Shown one piece after another: positions 23,217 through 32,066 of a DNA stretch of 64,000 bases. Both the position numbers and the translations under genes were made by a program. Location: positions 310,001-374,000 of the forward strand of contig NZ_OERU01000001.1 of the NCBI RefSeq assembly GCF_900240845.1, given 5' to 3'. Source of the stretch: Peptostreptococcus faecalis (lineage in GTDB: Bacteria > Bacillota > Clostridia > Peptostreptococcales > Peptostreptococcaceae). How positions within the stretch are numbered: the stretch's first letter is position 1; each line of letters starts with the position of its first letter. The notes under the pieces are model-generated. The model worked only from the letters and a program-made list of their open reading frames with translations. It was not told the origin of the DNA and made no database searches.

Positions 23217-24356
23217 TTAATTTTTCCACATACACTTATTTAAACCGTCTTTTTTATTCAATCCATATTTTTTACATAGATATTCATAATAAGTGAATCC
23301 ACTTTCCGTTAGTGAGTATTCTTCTCCCAATTTATAAATTAGGCTATCTGAAATTAATTTTTCTGATATTATGTCTACCTCTTTTATCTTCCAATTAAGA
23401 TGTATATTTATCTGGTCTACTTTGTTTTCATCTTTGCTTCTACCATCTCCCATATGATTTCCTATATGGAATATGAACATCTCTTTTTTTACATTTTCAA
23501 GGGTCTTTCTTTTTTGTATAAATTTATATACAACACCTTTTTTATGCAAAAATAATATAATTATAAATACTACCATACCGACTACTGCACACATTCCCGT
23601 CATAGATGCATTTAAATTAATTGCAATCCAAGAGCCTATGCTACAATTTATAATCGCTATTATCGCACTCCATAAAAACATGCTTTCTAAATCGTCTGAT
23701 ATCATATGTGCACTAGCCACTGGAGCTATAAAAAATGATAATACCAATATACTACCAACTGCATCAAATGCCACCACAGCAGTTATCGATGTAAGTGTCA
23801 TAAAGCTATAAAAAATAAATCCTATAGGAATTCCAATCAAAAATCCGTACTCTTGATCAAAACTAGTAATTTTTAACTGTTTATAAAAAATAATTATAAA
23901 TATCAAATTTATTATAAACATAATCCCCATTTTTACAAAGCTATATGGTAAATCAATCCCAAATATGCTGATTGAATCTAATGATGCAAAAATAACTTCT
24001 CCCATCAACACCATGTCTGTGTCTATATGAATATTTCTAGCATATCTACTTATCAAAATAACTGCAATAGAGAAAAACATTGGAAATACAACACCTATTG
24101 CATCTGATCTTTTAACTGTTTTACTTTTCCCCAGAGCCTCAATAAATGCGACGGTAATCACTCCAAAAATACCTGCTCCAATAATTAGCAATGGCGAACT
24201 TATATCCTGTGTTATAAAAAATGCAATTACTATACCTAGTAGTACAGAATGTGATATAGCATCTGCTACCATCGACAGGTTTCTCAATACTAAAAACACA
24301 CCTATCATGCTACAAGTTATCGACGTTATTAATAATACCAAGTATGAACCAATCAT
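23217..24356 (-). CDS. Metal (Mn/Zn/Fe) ABC transporter permease with C-terminal winged-helix-like extension
   Basis: The first 280 residues form an ABC-3 family permease with about eight helices, opening with the GVFLVLRNLSMVADAISHSVLLG block. The last 95 residues are hydrophilic: after KNVKKEMFIFHI comes a segment like a DtxR/MntR-type winged helix (NWKIKEVDIISEKL...LIYKLGEEYSLTESGFTYYEYLC). This fusion is known in TroC/MntC-type permeases; the domain may sense metal or couple to the transporter. It overlaps the upstream permease gene by 4 bases (ATGA) and is the last of four genes. Confidence 0.9.
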   Translation of the reverse strand: MIGSYLVLLITSITCSMIGVFLVLRNLSMVADAISHSVLLGIVIAFFITQDISSPLLIIGAGIFGVITVAFIEALGKSKTVKRSDAIGVVFPMFFSIAVILISRYARNIHIDTDMVLMGEVIFASLDSISIFGIDLPYSFVKMGIMFIINLIFIIIFYKQLKITSFDQEYGFLIGIPIGFIFYSFMTLTSITAVVAFDAVGSILVLSFFIAPVASAHMISDDLESMFLWSAIIAIINCSIGSWIAINLNASMTGMCAVVGMVVFIIILFLHKKGVVYKFIQKRKTLENVKKEMFIFHIGNHMGDGRSKDENKVDQINIHLNWKIKEVDIISEKLISDSLIYKLGEEYSLTESGFTYYEYLCKKYGLNKKDGLNKCMWKN

Positions 24357-25225
24357 AGCAATCTCCTCAACTTCATAGTTTTATTTATAATTCCATATCG
24401 ACCAAATAACATCGATATAATTGTAATTATACCCATCACTACAATTATTGTCGGACCTGTGCTAAGACCTCTATATACAGAACTAAAGTAAGTACCAATA
24501 AGCGCTGAGAAAGCTGCAACTGATGATGCAATCAAAATAACTTTTTTAAATTTTTTTGACCACTGGTTTGCTGTCACGCATGGCAAAATCAAAAAGGAAC
24601 TTATCAATATAAATCCAACTGCTTTAAGCCCAATACTTACCAAAGCTATTGTCATCACCAACAGTAATCCTTCTACAAAGCTTGCTCTAATTCCTTGACT
24701 GATCGCAAATTCTCTATCAAATATATAATAAACAATTTCTTTTCTAAATATAAAAAATATGCATATAACTATAGTGGATACAACTACAATTAATTTTACA
24801 TCACTTTCCATCATGTATGCAGCTTGTCCAAAAATATAGTTATTTAGACCTGACTGTGAAGCTCCTTGAAAATCTGGATTTCCTTGTATAATGCTTTTTA
24901 GTACCATACCAATTCCAAAAAATCCTGACAAGAACACTGCCAATGAAGAGTCTAATTTTATTTTGGAGTATTTCGATGAAATCTGTATTATAAAATAGCT
25001 AAGAGATCCAGTAAGCATCGCTCCCACAAACAAAATCCATGGATCTCTAGTCTGAAAAAGCATAAATGCCAGTATTATACCTGGAAAAGTAGAATGTCCT
25101 ATTGCATCACCAATCAAACTTTGCCCCTTATATAAATTCAGTGAACCAATAATCGCTGAAGATATCGCTAAAAATACAGTGCCCATAGAAATAATTTTAA
25201 ATGTATAACTTTGAATTATCTCCAT
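24353..25225 (-). CDS. Metal (Mn/Zn/Fe) ABC transporter permease
   Basis: A 290-residue ABC-3 family permease with about eight membrane helices and the signature GQSLIGDAIGHSTFPGI near residue 34. It pairs with the second permease of the cluster to form the membrane pore of a TroABCD/MntABCD-like importer. It starts behind GGAGGTGA, 5 bases after the ATPase gene, and overlaps the next permease by ATGA. Confidence 0.93.
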   Translation of the reverse strand: MEIIQSYTFKIISMGTVFLAISSAIIGSLNLYKGQSLIGDAIGHSTFPGIILAFMLFQTRDPWILFVGAMLTGSLSYFIIQISSKYSKIKLDSSLAVFLSGFFGIGMVLKSIIQGNPDFQGASQSGLNNYIFGQAAYMMESDVKLIVVVSTIVICIFFIFRKEIVYYIFDREFAISQGIRASFVEGLLLVMTIALVSIGLKAVGFILISSFLILPCVTANQWSKKFKKVILIASSVAAFSALIGTYFSSVYRGLSTGPTIIVVMGIITIISMLFGRYGIINKTMKLRRLL

Positions 25226-25229
25226 TGCT

Positions 25230-25949
25230 TCACCTCCTTGATAAATACTCCATAGGAGTCTTATCTTTAAATACTTCGAAACATCTACCCTGTGCTTGAA
25301 TTGTTTTGTTAACTATTACAACGTGGTCAAAATAGTCCTCAAGAGTATTCATATCGTGGTGTACTGCTATTACTGTTTTATTATCTTTTTGAAATTCTTT
25401 AAACTTGTTCATTATTATCAGCTCTGTCGCTTTATCTACACCTGCAAGCGGCTCGTCCATGATATATAAATCTGCATGTTGATTTATTGCCCTTGCTATA
25501 AACACACGCTGCTTTTGACCACCTGATAGATCAGATATATGTCTGTCATGAAATTCATGCATCTGCATTTGTTCTAAGGCTTCATATGCCATTTGCTTTT
25601 CTTTTTTACCCGGTCTGTGAAATAATCCTGATTTTTTGTATTGCCCCATCATTACGACATCTAAGACTGTAATTGGAAAATCCCAGTTTACAGTTTCTGT
25701 TTGAGGCACATAGGCAATTTTTCTTCTAACATTTTTGTGAGGTTGCCCCCAAAATAAAACATATCCCGTTATAGGCTTCATAAGACCTAATATGCCTTTT
25801 AGAAGTGTTGACTTTCCCGCTCCATTTGGTCCAATTATTGCAGTTCTAGATCCTTCTATAAAATCTATATCCACATCCCATATAACTGGATTTTCATTAT
25901 AAGCCATAGTCAAGTCTTCTACTCTTATTATTGATTTTTTATCCTCCAA
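25230..25949 (-). CDS. Metal ABC transporter ATP-binding subunit
   Basis: A 239-residue ATPase with Walker A GPNGAGKST (about 38-46), signature LSGGQKQRVFIARA (about 140-153), Walker B LYIMDEP and the His switch AVHHD. It is of the MntB/ZnuC class. The start is TTG at 25949 with AGGAGG upstream. It powers the two adjacent permeases; the binding-protein gene lies 77 bases upstream. Confidence 0.94.
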   Translation of the reverse strand: MEDKKSIIRVEDLTMAYNENPVIWDVDIDFIEGSRTAIIGPNGAGKSTLLKGILGLMKPITGYVLFWGQPHKNVRRKIAYVPQTETVNWDFPITVLDVVMMGQYKKSGLFHRPGKKEKQMAYEALEQMQMHEFHDRHISDLSGGQKQRVFIARAINQHADLYIMDEPLAGVDKATELIIMNKFKEFQKDNKTVIAVHHDMNTLEDYFDHVVIVNKTIQAQGRCFEVFKDKTPMEYLSRR

Positions 25950-26026
25950 ATATTATCCTCCTATTCTGATTTTAATTAAACCGTGTTTTATTAAATCATA
26001 ACACTATTTAACTAGTCTTATGATAA

Positions 26027-26968
26027 TTACTTTAGATTATTATATATTAAATCTATATTGTGTTTGTACATTTGTATATATGTACTACCTACTTCTCCTT
26101 TTGGAGCTAGTGAATCTGAAAACAACTCATTATCGCTACCTGAGACAACCTTCACATCAGATCCCTTTGCTCTTACAATTTCTCTTATTTTTTCCATTCT
26201 CTCTGGATTTGTCGTGCTTTCTGAAAATATAGATTTTATGTGATTTTTTATAATAAAGTCAGCTGCTTTATCTATATCCTTATTTGAAATTTCTGAGTCT
26301 GTTCCTATACCTTGAGGAGCAACCACTTTTATATTATACGATTTAGAAAAATAATTAAATGCGTCATGCGGAGTTACTAAATATCTTCTATCAGATGGGA
26401 TCTCATTTATTTTTTTTCTGTTTTCTTCATTTAATTTATCTAATTTCACCTTATATTCTCTAGTATTTTTTTCAAATAAAGCTTTATCGTTTAGTGAAAG
26501 TTTTACTAATTCTTCACAGGCTACGTCTACAGCTTTCTTATATAAATCTATATTAAACCAAAAATGTGGATCTACAATTTTATCTCCATCGCTATCCATT
26601 GTACCTAAATTATTTTTACTAAAATTTTTTGTTACTGCCACACCTTTTTTTTCTAGTGCACTTATCATCTTTCCTTCAAAGTGAAGTCCTTGATAAAGTA
26701 ATAAATCCGCATCGAGTATTTTATCTACATCTTTCGGTTTAGCAACATATAAATGTGGATCCTCTCCTGCTGGTATAATCAAATCCACTTTAAATTTATC
26801 ACCAGATATTTGGCTCACCATATCTGCTAAAAAAGAAGTCGTTACTGCTACACTTTTCTTATCCGAAATTTTACTAATTACTTCTCTCTTTTCATATTTA
26901 AATACATATCCAGCTATAGATATGAAAAAAAAACATAAAATTAAGACTGGAATTATTTTCTTTTTCAT
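26027..26968 (-). CDS. Metal-binding protein of a Mn/Zn ABC transporter (TroA/ZnuA type), without a lipobox
   Basis: A 313-residue cluster A-I solute-binding protein. Likely metal ligands are His72 (EDPH), His135 (DPHFWF), His201 (TPHDAFNYF) and Asp285 (LFSDS), the three-His plus Asp set of TroA and ZnuA. The N-terminus has one hydrophobic helix (about 6-20) and no Cys at the expected lipidation site, so it would be held by an uncleaved helix or released rather than lipidated. It is the first gene of the transporter and catches Mn(II) or Zn(II) outside the cell. ATG follows GAGGATA. A TTGT...ACAA dyad (about 26990-27010) lies in the promoter region. Confidence 0.92.
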   Translation of the reverse strand: MKKKIIPVLILCFFFISIAGYVFKYEKREVISKISDKKSVAVTTSFLADMVSQISGDKFKVDLIIPAGEDPHLYVAKPKDVDKILDADLLLYQGLHFEGKMISALEKKGVAVTKNFSKNNLGTMDSDGDKIVDPHFWFNIDLYKKAVDVACEELVKLSLNDKALFEKNTREYKVKLDKLNEENRKKINEIPSDRRYLVTPHDAFNYFSKSYNIKVVAPQGIGTDSEISNKDIDKAADFIIKNHIKSIFSESTTNPERMEKIREIVRAKGSDVKVVSGSDNELFSDSLAPKGEVGSTYIQMYKHNIDLIYNNLK

Positions 26969-27126
26969 AATTTATATCCTCTATTCTTATTGTTAATTTA
27001 ATTATACAACTATAATATATAATATCACATTAAATTAAAATGTAAACATCTTACCGATAATAACTTTCATTTTCTATTGCTAATTTTATTTTATTTTTTC
27101 CGTAATATAATTGTAATTTATATTAC

Positions 27127-27161
27127 AAAGGCGTTGGTAATTCAGTCTACCAACGCCCTTT
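27127..27161 (-). terminator. Terminator of the flavodoxin gene
   Basis: GGCGTTGGTA (27130-27139) pairs with TACCAACGCC (27148-27157). On the minus strand TTTGT follows; the hairpin lies about 50 bases after the flavodoxin stop. Confidence 0.75.
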
Positions 27162-27208
27162 AGTGGATATGTAATATATTTACCCAGATTCACAGTGGTA
27201 AAAATAAA

Positions 27209-27655
27209 TTATATGTTTTTTATAAAATTCAGAGCGTTTTCCATGTCGTCTTCATTTGGATGTCCTTTGCTAAGACCACCTATTAACTTCCAAGGTCCAT
27301 AAGTATCATATCCTCTGCATTGATAAAACCCTGAAGAAACTAGATCTCGTACATCTAACTCCTTATTAATGGTATCTTCATACTTGACACTCATCAAACC
27401 TGATGTTATCATTGTAAATATTTTTTTCCCAGAAACATGCTCTTTATTTTCTTCGATAAATTTATATATTCTACTATCCATATTTCCATAATAAATCCCA
27501 GATGCAAATACTAAATTATCATATTCAAACAACGCTATGTTGTCTTTATTATCTAAAATATTTATTGCCTCAACATCCGTTTTTTCTAATATATAATTAA
27601 CTATCTTCTCTGTGTTGTTATGATGTATCGAACAATATATTATTAGTGTTTTCAT
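27209..27655 (-). CDS. Flavodoxin-domain protein
   Basis: A 148-residue protein of flavodoxin size and fold pattern. It begins TLIIYCSIHHNNTEKIV, a degenerate version of the FMN phosphate loop (usually S/TxTGNT), and has the FASGIYYGNMDSRIYKFI and MITSGL segments of the flavodoxin/menaquinone-dependent protoporphyrinogen oxidase group. It probably binds FMN and acts as a one-electron carrier in the cytosol. It lies downstream of the cobalamin genes on the same strand; a role in cobalt reduction is possible but unproven. Confidence 0.78.
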   Translation of the reverse strand: MKTLIIYCSIHHNNTEKIVNYILEKTDVEAINILDNKDNIALFEYDNLVFASGIYYGNMDSRIYKFIEENKEHVSGKKIFTMITSGLMSVKYEDTINKELDVRDLVSSGFYQCRGYDTYGPWKLIGGLSKGHPNEDDMENALNFIKNI

Positions 27656-27709
27656 ACAATATCCCCTTTTTTGTTTTCAGATTTAATTATAAAAAACAAA
27701 TCCCACTTT

Positions 27710-28474
27710 TTATCCAAAGATTATACTTTCCTCTATTTCAGAAACATCGTGTACTACTCTTTGATAATCTATAGTCTTTCTTTTTATCACAATTACAGGT
27801 ATTCCCAATTCTTCACAAGCAGAAATCTTATCTAAATATCCACCTGCGAATCCGCTTTCTTTTGTTATTACCACATCTACCTTTGCATGCTTCAATAGTG
27901 CAACATTTATTTCCTTATTAAAAGGTCCTTTTATCGCAATGATATTATCCGCATTCAGCCCAATGGCTTCACAATTTCTAAGGGTTTCACTTGTTGGAAA
28001 TACTCTTGTTACTATATTTCTTGATTTTAATAATTTGACATATGTACCTAAATTTTTATTACCTGTAGCTATAAATACATTTTCCCACTCTTCATTACTT
28101 AATACCATTCCACAAGCTTCTTCAATTGTATCTACAATGTATTCACCCTGATATGTAATATTCTCCAACAGTGATTTTCTTTCAAATCTTATATACTTTA
28201 TATCCGTTTCTTCACATGCGTCCATTGCATTTCTAGAAACATCAATGGCATATGGATGCGTCGCATCTATAACTTGTCTCACTTCATTTTCTATTATATA
28301 CTTTTTCATTTCTTTTTTATCCATTTTTCCGTTTATAATAAATTTTGCATGAGACTCAGCTAGTTCCTTACCAAAATCTGTAGCTACTGACAATACAAAA
28401 TCACTTATTCCTATTTCGTAAAGTCTATCACAAATTTTTAAGCTATCAGAAGTTCCTCCCAAAACCAATATCAT
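27710..28474 (-). CDS. cobK: Precorrin-6A/cobalt-precorrin-6A reductase
   Basis: A 254-residue CbiJ/CobK-type NAD(P)H-dependent reductase of corrin-ring synthesis. It begins MILVLGGTSDSLKI, the typical nucleotide-binding start. Further matches are VIDATHPYA (about residues 66-74), the TGNKNLGTY segment and VVITKESGFAGGYLDK near the end, a family hallmark. The ATG at 28474 is chosen because it aligns with the family start; the longer frame from 28537 would add 21 residues. It is grouped with a threonine kinase, a CobC-like phosphatase and CobT, pointing to cobalamin synthesis. Confidence 0.9.
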   Translation of the reverse strand: MILVLGGTSDSLKICDRLYEIGISDFVLSVATDFGKELAESHAKFIINGKMDKKEMKKYIIENEVRQVIDATHPYAIDVSRNAMDACEETDIKYIRFERKSLLENITYQGEYIVDTIEEACGMVLSNEEWENVFIATGNKNLGTYVKLLKSRNIVTRVFPTSETLRNCEAIGLNADNIIAIKGPFNKEINVALLKHAKVDVVITKESGFAGGYLDKISACEELGIPVIVIKRKTIDYQRVVHDVSEIEESIIFG

Positions 28475-28576
28475 AAAAATTATTCCCCCAACCTTTATTT
28501 CATCTGATATCAAACTTAAATTCATATTTATGCACAAATCATATAACTATTTGAAAATCATATCTAATACCAGTCA

Positions 28577-29137
28577 TTATTTTTCTATATAGTTTGATAG
28601 TGTTTCTTGTTTTATTTTGTCTGCAACTTCTTTTCCTCTCAAATACTCTATTATCTTATATGCAAAAAGTGTTGCTGTTGCAGGACCTCTAGAAGTTATA
28701 ACATTTTCATATAATACTACTGATTCCTGAATATGTTTTTTATATTTTACCATATCCTCCATTCCTGGATATATAGTACCTTCTATTTTGCTAGCTATCT
28801 CAGCCTCTTCTAAAACTAATGGACTTGCACATATTGATGCTACTAACTTTTTTTCTAAAAAGAATTTTTCTAATATATTTAATACATCTTTATTGCTTTT
28901 AAGCATCATTGTTCCTGGATATCCTCCTGGTAAAACAACTCCATCATAACTATCCAAATCTACGTTATCTACTTTTTTATCCGTAATTATTTTTATATTA
29001 TGGTCACCTATAGTTTCAAGCTCGCCTGTTATAGATACCATATCTATTTCTATATCAGCTCTTCTACAAAAATCTACAACTGTCAGTGCTTCGATCTCTT
29101 CATATCCGTTTGGCATTAGTATCATAATTTTACTCAT
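28577..29137 (-). CDS. DJ-1/PfpI family protein
   Basis: A 186-residue single-domain protein. The conserved nucleophile Cys lies in ASICASP (about residue 99) with an upstream Glu in NGYEEIEA and a His/Glu environment typical of the DJ-1/YajL branch. It may act as a redox-sensitive chaperone or a repair enzyme for glycated or cyclised metabolites; the activity of this subgroup is debated. GGAGGAG precedes the ATG. The neighbouring cobalamin genes do not explain it. Confidence 0.92.
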   Translation of the reverse strand: MSKIMILMPNGYEEIEALTVVDFCRRADIEIDMVSITGELETIGDHNIKIITDKKVDNVDLDSYDGVVLPGGYPGTMMLKSNKDVLNILEKFFLEKKLVASICASPLVLEEAEIASKIEGTIYPGMEDMVKYKKHIQESVVLYENVITSRGPATATLFAYKIIEYLRGKEVADKIKQETLSNYIEK

Positions 29138-29200
29138 AACAGTTTCTCCTCCCTATTATAAAAAAATACATCATAGATATTTTACGCTGTTTTTTAATGA

Positions 29201-30088
29201 TTAATATCCTTTAGATAGTCCACCTTCAATTATTTTTTTGAAATACTTCCTAGTATATATATTAGAAGCATTCGATTTTTTTATTTCATGCAATAATTTA
29301 TCGTTATCTGTACTCGAATCTATTACTAGCCCAACTACAGTCCCTGTATGTGATATATTTAAGAATGCGCAATTACATTCTTTTGATATACTCAATAATT
29401 CCCTTAAATACGGAGTGTTTTTTATTTTTTCATTTGCGAGAGCGCTATTCTCACATGCTCTTGCTATTAATGAGACATCATTTTGCTCAAATCCTGACTT
29501 CAAAAGTTCAAAAGCTCTTTTGGTAAAAGTTTTATTACTATTTAAATATCTATAATATCCTTTTTTATCCCTTGTTTTTATTGTGCTTATTTTAGAAAAT
29601 GGTTCTAGTATTAGCACTTTTTCAAAGTTTAATTTACCTAAATCTTCTTTTTTCTCACCATGTATAGGGTCAAATATACACACGTTTTCATGAAAAATAG
29701 CATCAGTCGGTTCAATCTTAGACACAATCTTTGATATTTCATCTGCATCTAAATTTTCTCCTAAGAAATCTAGGGCCGCCATTATGCTCGCACCTATATC
29801 TGCCGTTGAACTCGCCATTCCCTTGCTTGTAGGTATCTCCGATTTAATACTCAAGCGTATATTTTGCATTTTAGATTTATCTATTCCAAATCTTTCAAAA
29901 ACGTATTCAATCGCTCTGAGTGATTTTATCTTATGAGTTTTATAGTAATTTGAAGAACTATGACTCTCGGATACAGTTGCTCTTGAATACATATCTACAC
30001 AATACGAGCTTATATATTCATTTTTATCTATGTATCCTTGTACTAATTCTCCACAAGTACCTGGGCACATTCCATATCCTTTTTTCAT
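29201..30088 (-). CDS. L-threonine kinase for cobalamin side-chain synthesis (PduX type)
   Basis: A 295-residue GHMP-family kinase. It opens with MCPGTCGELVQGY, the pattern of PduX/L-threonine kinases, and carries the GHMP glycine loop PTSKGMASSTADIGAS (about 90-105). A C-terminal GTVVGLVID segment matches GHMP motif 3. It would phosphorylate L-threonine to threonine phosphate, which CobD decarboxylates to aminopropanol phosphate for the nucleotide loop. No cobD is in the window. Confidence 0.85.
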   Translation of the reverse strand: MKKGYGMCPGTCGELVQGYIDKNEYISSYCVDMYSRATVSESHSSSNYYKTHKIKSLRAIEYVFERFGIDKSKMQNIRLSIKSEIPTSKGMASSTADIGASIMAALDFLGENLDADEISKIVSKIEPTDAIFHENVCIFDPIHGEKKEDLGKLNFEKVLILEPFSKISTIKTRDKKGYYRYLNSNKTFTKRAFELLKSGFEQNDVSLIARACENSALANEKIKNTPYLRELLSISKECNCAFLNISHTGTVVGLVIDSSTDNDKLLHEIKKSNASNIYTRKYFKKIIEGGLSKGY

Positions 30089-30253
30089 ATCATAAACAGT
30101 CCTTTACAGTAATTTAAAACATCTTTCAACTCAGTTTCATTTTAACATTCATTTTACTTGGGCTACTTCTTATAAACTACAAACAACTCTTTCTTTATTT
30201 TTTAATACTTTCTCACATCAATAATTCTATCCCTACATAAAGTTATTTTAGTT

Positions 30254-30892
30254 TTACTTTATATTATATGGCGCCATTAATAAAGATTTATCATATGGCA
30301 CATATCCTAATGTTTCTAACACAGGAATTTTCTCAGTAAATTCGACAACTGTAATAGTCGCATTTAGCACTTTGAAATTCCAATGCAACTTATGACTTCC
30401 AATAATCAAATATGAAAGTATATTTCTGATTGTACCCATATGCGAGCAAATCATTATATTTTCAGATTCCTGATTTTCCTTCATCACATTATCAAGAGAT
30501 TTTATATTTCTTTCATACATCTCCGTCAAACTTTCACCTTTAGGAAATTTATAAGTAGCATCATGTTTAAGTAATTTTTTTGCTTCCTCTGGATATTCGT
30601 TTCTAATATCTCTAAAACTTCTACCATCAAATAGGCCAAAGTTCATTTCTCTTAGTCCTTCAATTCGATGTATATCCTTATTTTTGTATTCTGCGAAATC
30701 ATTTATAGTGTGTACTGTTCTTTTCAAAGTAGAAGTGTATATTTTTTCAACTTTAATATCTTTTAAAAATTCGTTTAGTTGTTTTGCCTGTTTTTTACCT
30801 ACTTCACTAAGTTCACAGTCATTAAATCCAGAATATAACATTTTTTCATTATCGACTGTGTGACCATGCCTTATTAAATATAATTTTTTCAT
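30254..30892 (-). CDS. Histidine phosphatase family protein, probable alpha-ribazole phosphatase
   Basis: A 212-residue histidine-phosphatase with the catalytic LIRHGHT motif at the N-terminus (His9), Arg in TSTLKRT, the LREMNFG segment, and the second His in ICSHMGT. Family members include phosphoglycerate mutases and CobC, which removes the phosphate from alpha-ribazole-5'-phosphate. The adjacent cobT and threonine kinase genes favour the CobC role, but the fold alone does not decide it. AGGAG precedes the ATG. Confidence 0.8.
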   Translation of the reverse strand: MKKLYLIRHGHTVDNEKMLYSGFNDCELSEVGKKQAKQLNEFLKDIKVEKIYTSTLKRTVHTINDFAEYKNKDIHRIEGLREMNFGLFDGRSFRDIRNEYPEEAKKLLKHDATYKFPKGESLTEMYERNIKSLDNVMKENQESENIMICSHMGTIRNILSYLIIGSHKLHWNFKVLNATITVVEFTEKIPVLETLGYVPYDKSLLMAPYNIK

Positions 30893-30953
30893 TTTCTCCT
30901 ACCTTAAAATATAATAGACTTACTAACTAGCATATCTATAATTATCATTTTAC

Positions 30954-31985
30954 TTATTCTAAATCCATTGCACTGTTGTACGCGTATGTTGCAGCATCAA
31001 TAACATTCATAGCAAGTGCAGCTCCTACTCCTTCGCCCAAAGTCATATTCATCATAAGAATTGGATCTAATTTTAACATTTCAAGTGATTTTTTAGCACC
31101 TAGTTCATTTGTCAAATGAGATGGTATTAAATATTCTACACTTAAAGGGTTGATCCTGTATGCAATTAATGCTGCTGCATACGTTATATATCCGTCAAGC
31201 ACTACAGGGATTCTATTAGCTGCACATCCAAGGATTACACCAACTACTCCCCCTATTTCAAACCCACCTACTTTTGAAAGAACTTCTATTCCATCTGTAG
31301 GATTTGGGTTGTTAACTTCTATAGATTTTCTTATTACTTCAATTTTATGTTTCATCTCTTTATCATTTAAACCAGTGACACTATCTGTTATTTTATTCGG
31401 ATCAATTCCAGACATTACAGATAATATAGCTGTCGCCGATGTAGTGTTTGATATTCCTATTTCTCCAACACCTATAACCTTATATCCATCTATTATGCAG
31501 CGTTCTGCTACTTCAATCCCCATTTCAATTGATTTAACAGCTTCGTCAACACTCATTGCTGGACCTTCTGAGATATTATCCGTACCTTCTCTTATTTTAT
31601 AGTCTAGAACTCCATATATAGGATTTTCACCTTTCATTCCCATATCTACAAATATTGTATCTGTATTATTAAAAGTAGAAATAGGAGAAAGTATTCCTCT
31701 TTTGTTTGAAGCTTCTATCATTAATTCTCTTGTCATTTCCTGAGGTTGAGAAGATACTCCTTCTGCATACACTCCATGGTCAGCTGCAAATGTAATAATA
31801 CATTTTTTTGGTGAATTCTCTAAGTTAGAATTACCATATACTCCAGCCATCATGACAGTAATATTTTCTATTTTTCCTAGCATATTCAATGGAAATTTAA
31901 ATTTCTCCCATTCTTGTCTAGCTTTTTTCATACTCTTTTCATCTAATGAGTATATATTCCTAGATATACTTACCAAAAGGTTCAT
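30954..31985 (-). CDS. cobT: Nicotinate-nucleotide:dimethylbenzimidazole phosphoribosyltransferase
   Basis: A 343-residue CobT. Family segments include FAADHGVYAEGVSSQPQE (about 86-103), GEIGISNTTSATA (about 174-186) and GEGVGAALAMNV near the end, with the catalytic Glu. It transfers phosphoribose from nicotinate mononucleotide to the lower base, forming the alpha-riboside phosphate that the CobC-type phosphatase next to it would dephosphorylate. It is the first of the leftward cobalamin group and is preceded by GGAGG. I see no cobalamin riboswitch in the short space upstream. Confidence 0.95.
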   Translation of the reverse strand: MNLLVSISRNIYSLDEKSMKKARQEWEKFKFPLNMLGKIENITVMMAGVYGNSNLENSPKKCIITFAADHGVYAEGVSSQPQEMTRELMIEASNKRGILSPISTFNNTDTIFVDMGMKGENPIYGVLDYKIREGTDNISEGPAMSVDEAVKSIEMGIEVAERCIIDGYKVIGVGEIGISNTTSATAILSVMSGIDPNKITDSVTGLNDKEMKHKIEVIRKSIEVNNPNPTDGIEVLSKVGGFEIGGVVGVILGCAANRIPVVLDGYITYAAALIAYRINPLSVEYLIPSHLTNELGAKKSLEMLKLDPILMMNMTLGEGVGAALAMNVIDAATYAYNSAMDLE

Positions 31986-32066
31986 ATATTTCCTCCATAT
32001 CTATAATCCCCATCTAAATAAATTCTTCACGACAATTTTCGTTTCATACAAATTGACTAAGTATAG

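Noticed and set aside
30093-32066. Search for a cobalamin riboswitch upstream of cobT or within the cobalamin group
   Set aside because: Gaps are short or AT-rich and show neither the conserved B12-box-like core nor a multi-stem layout.
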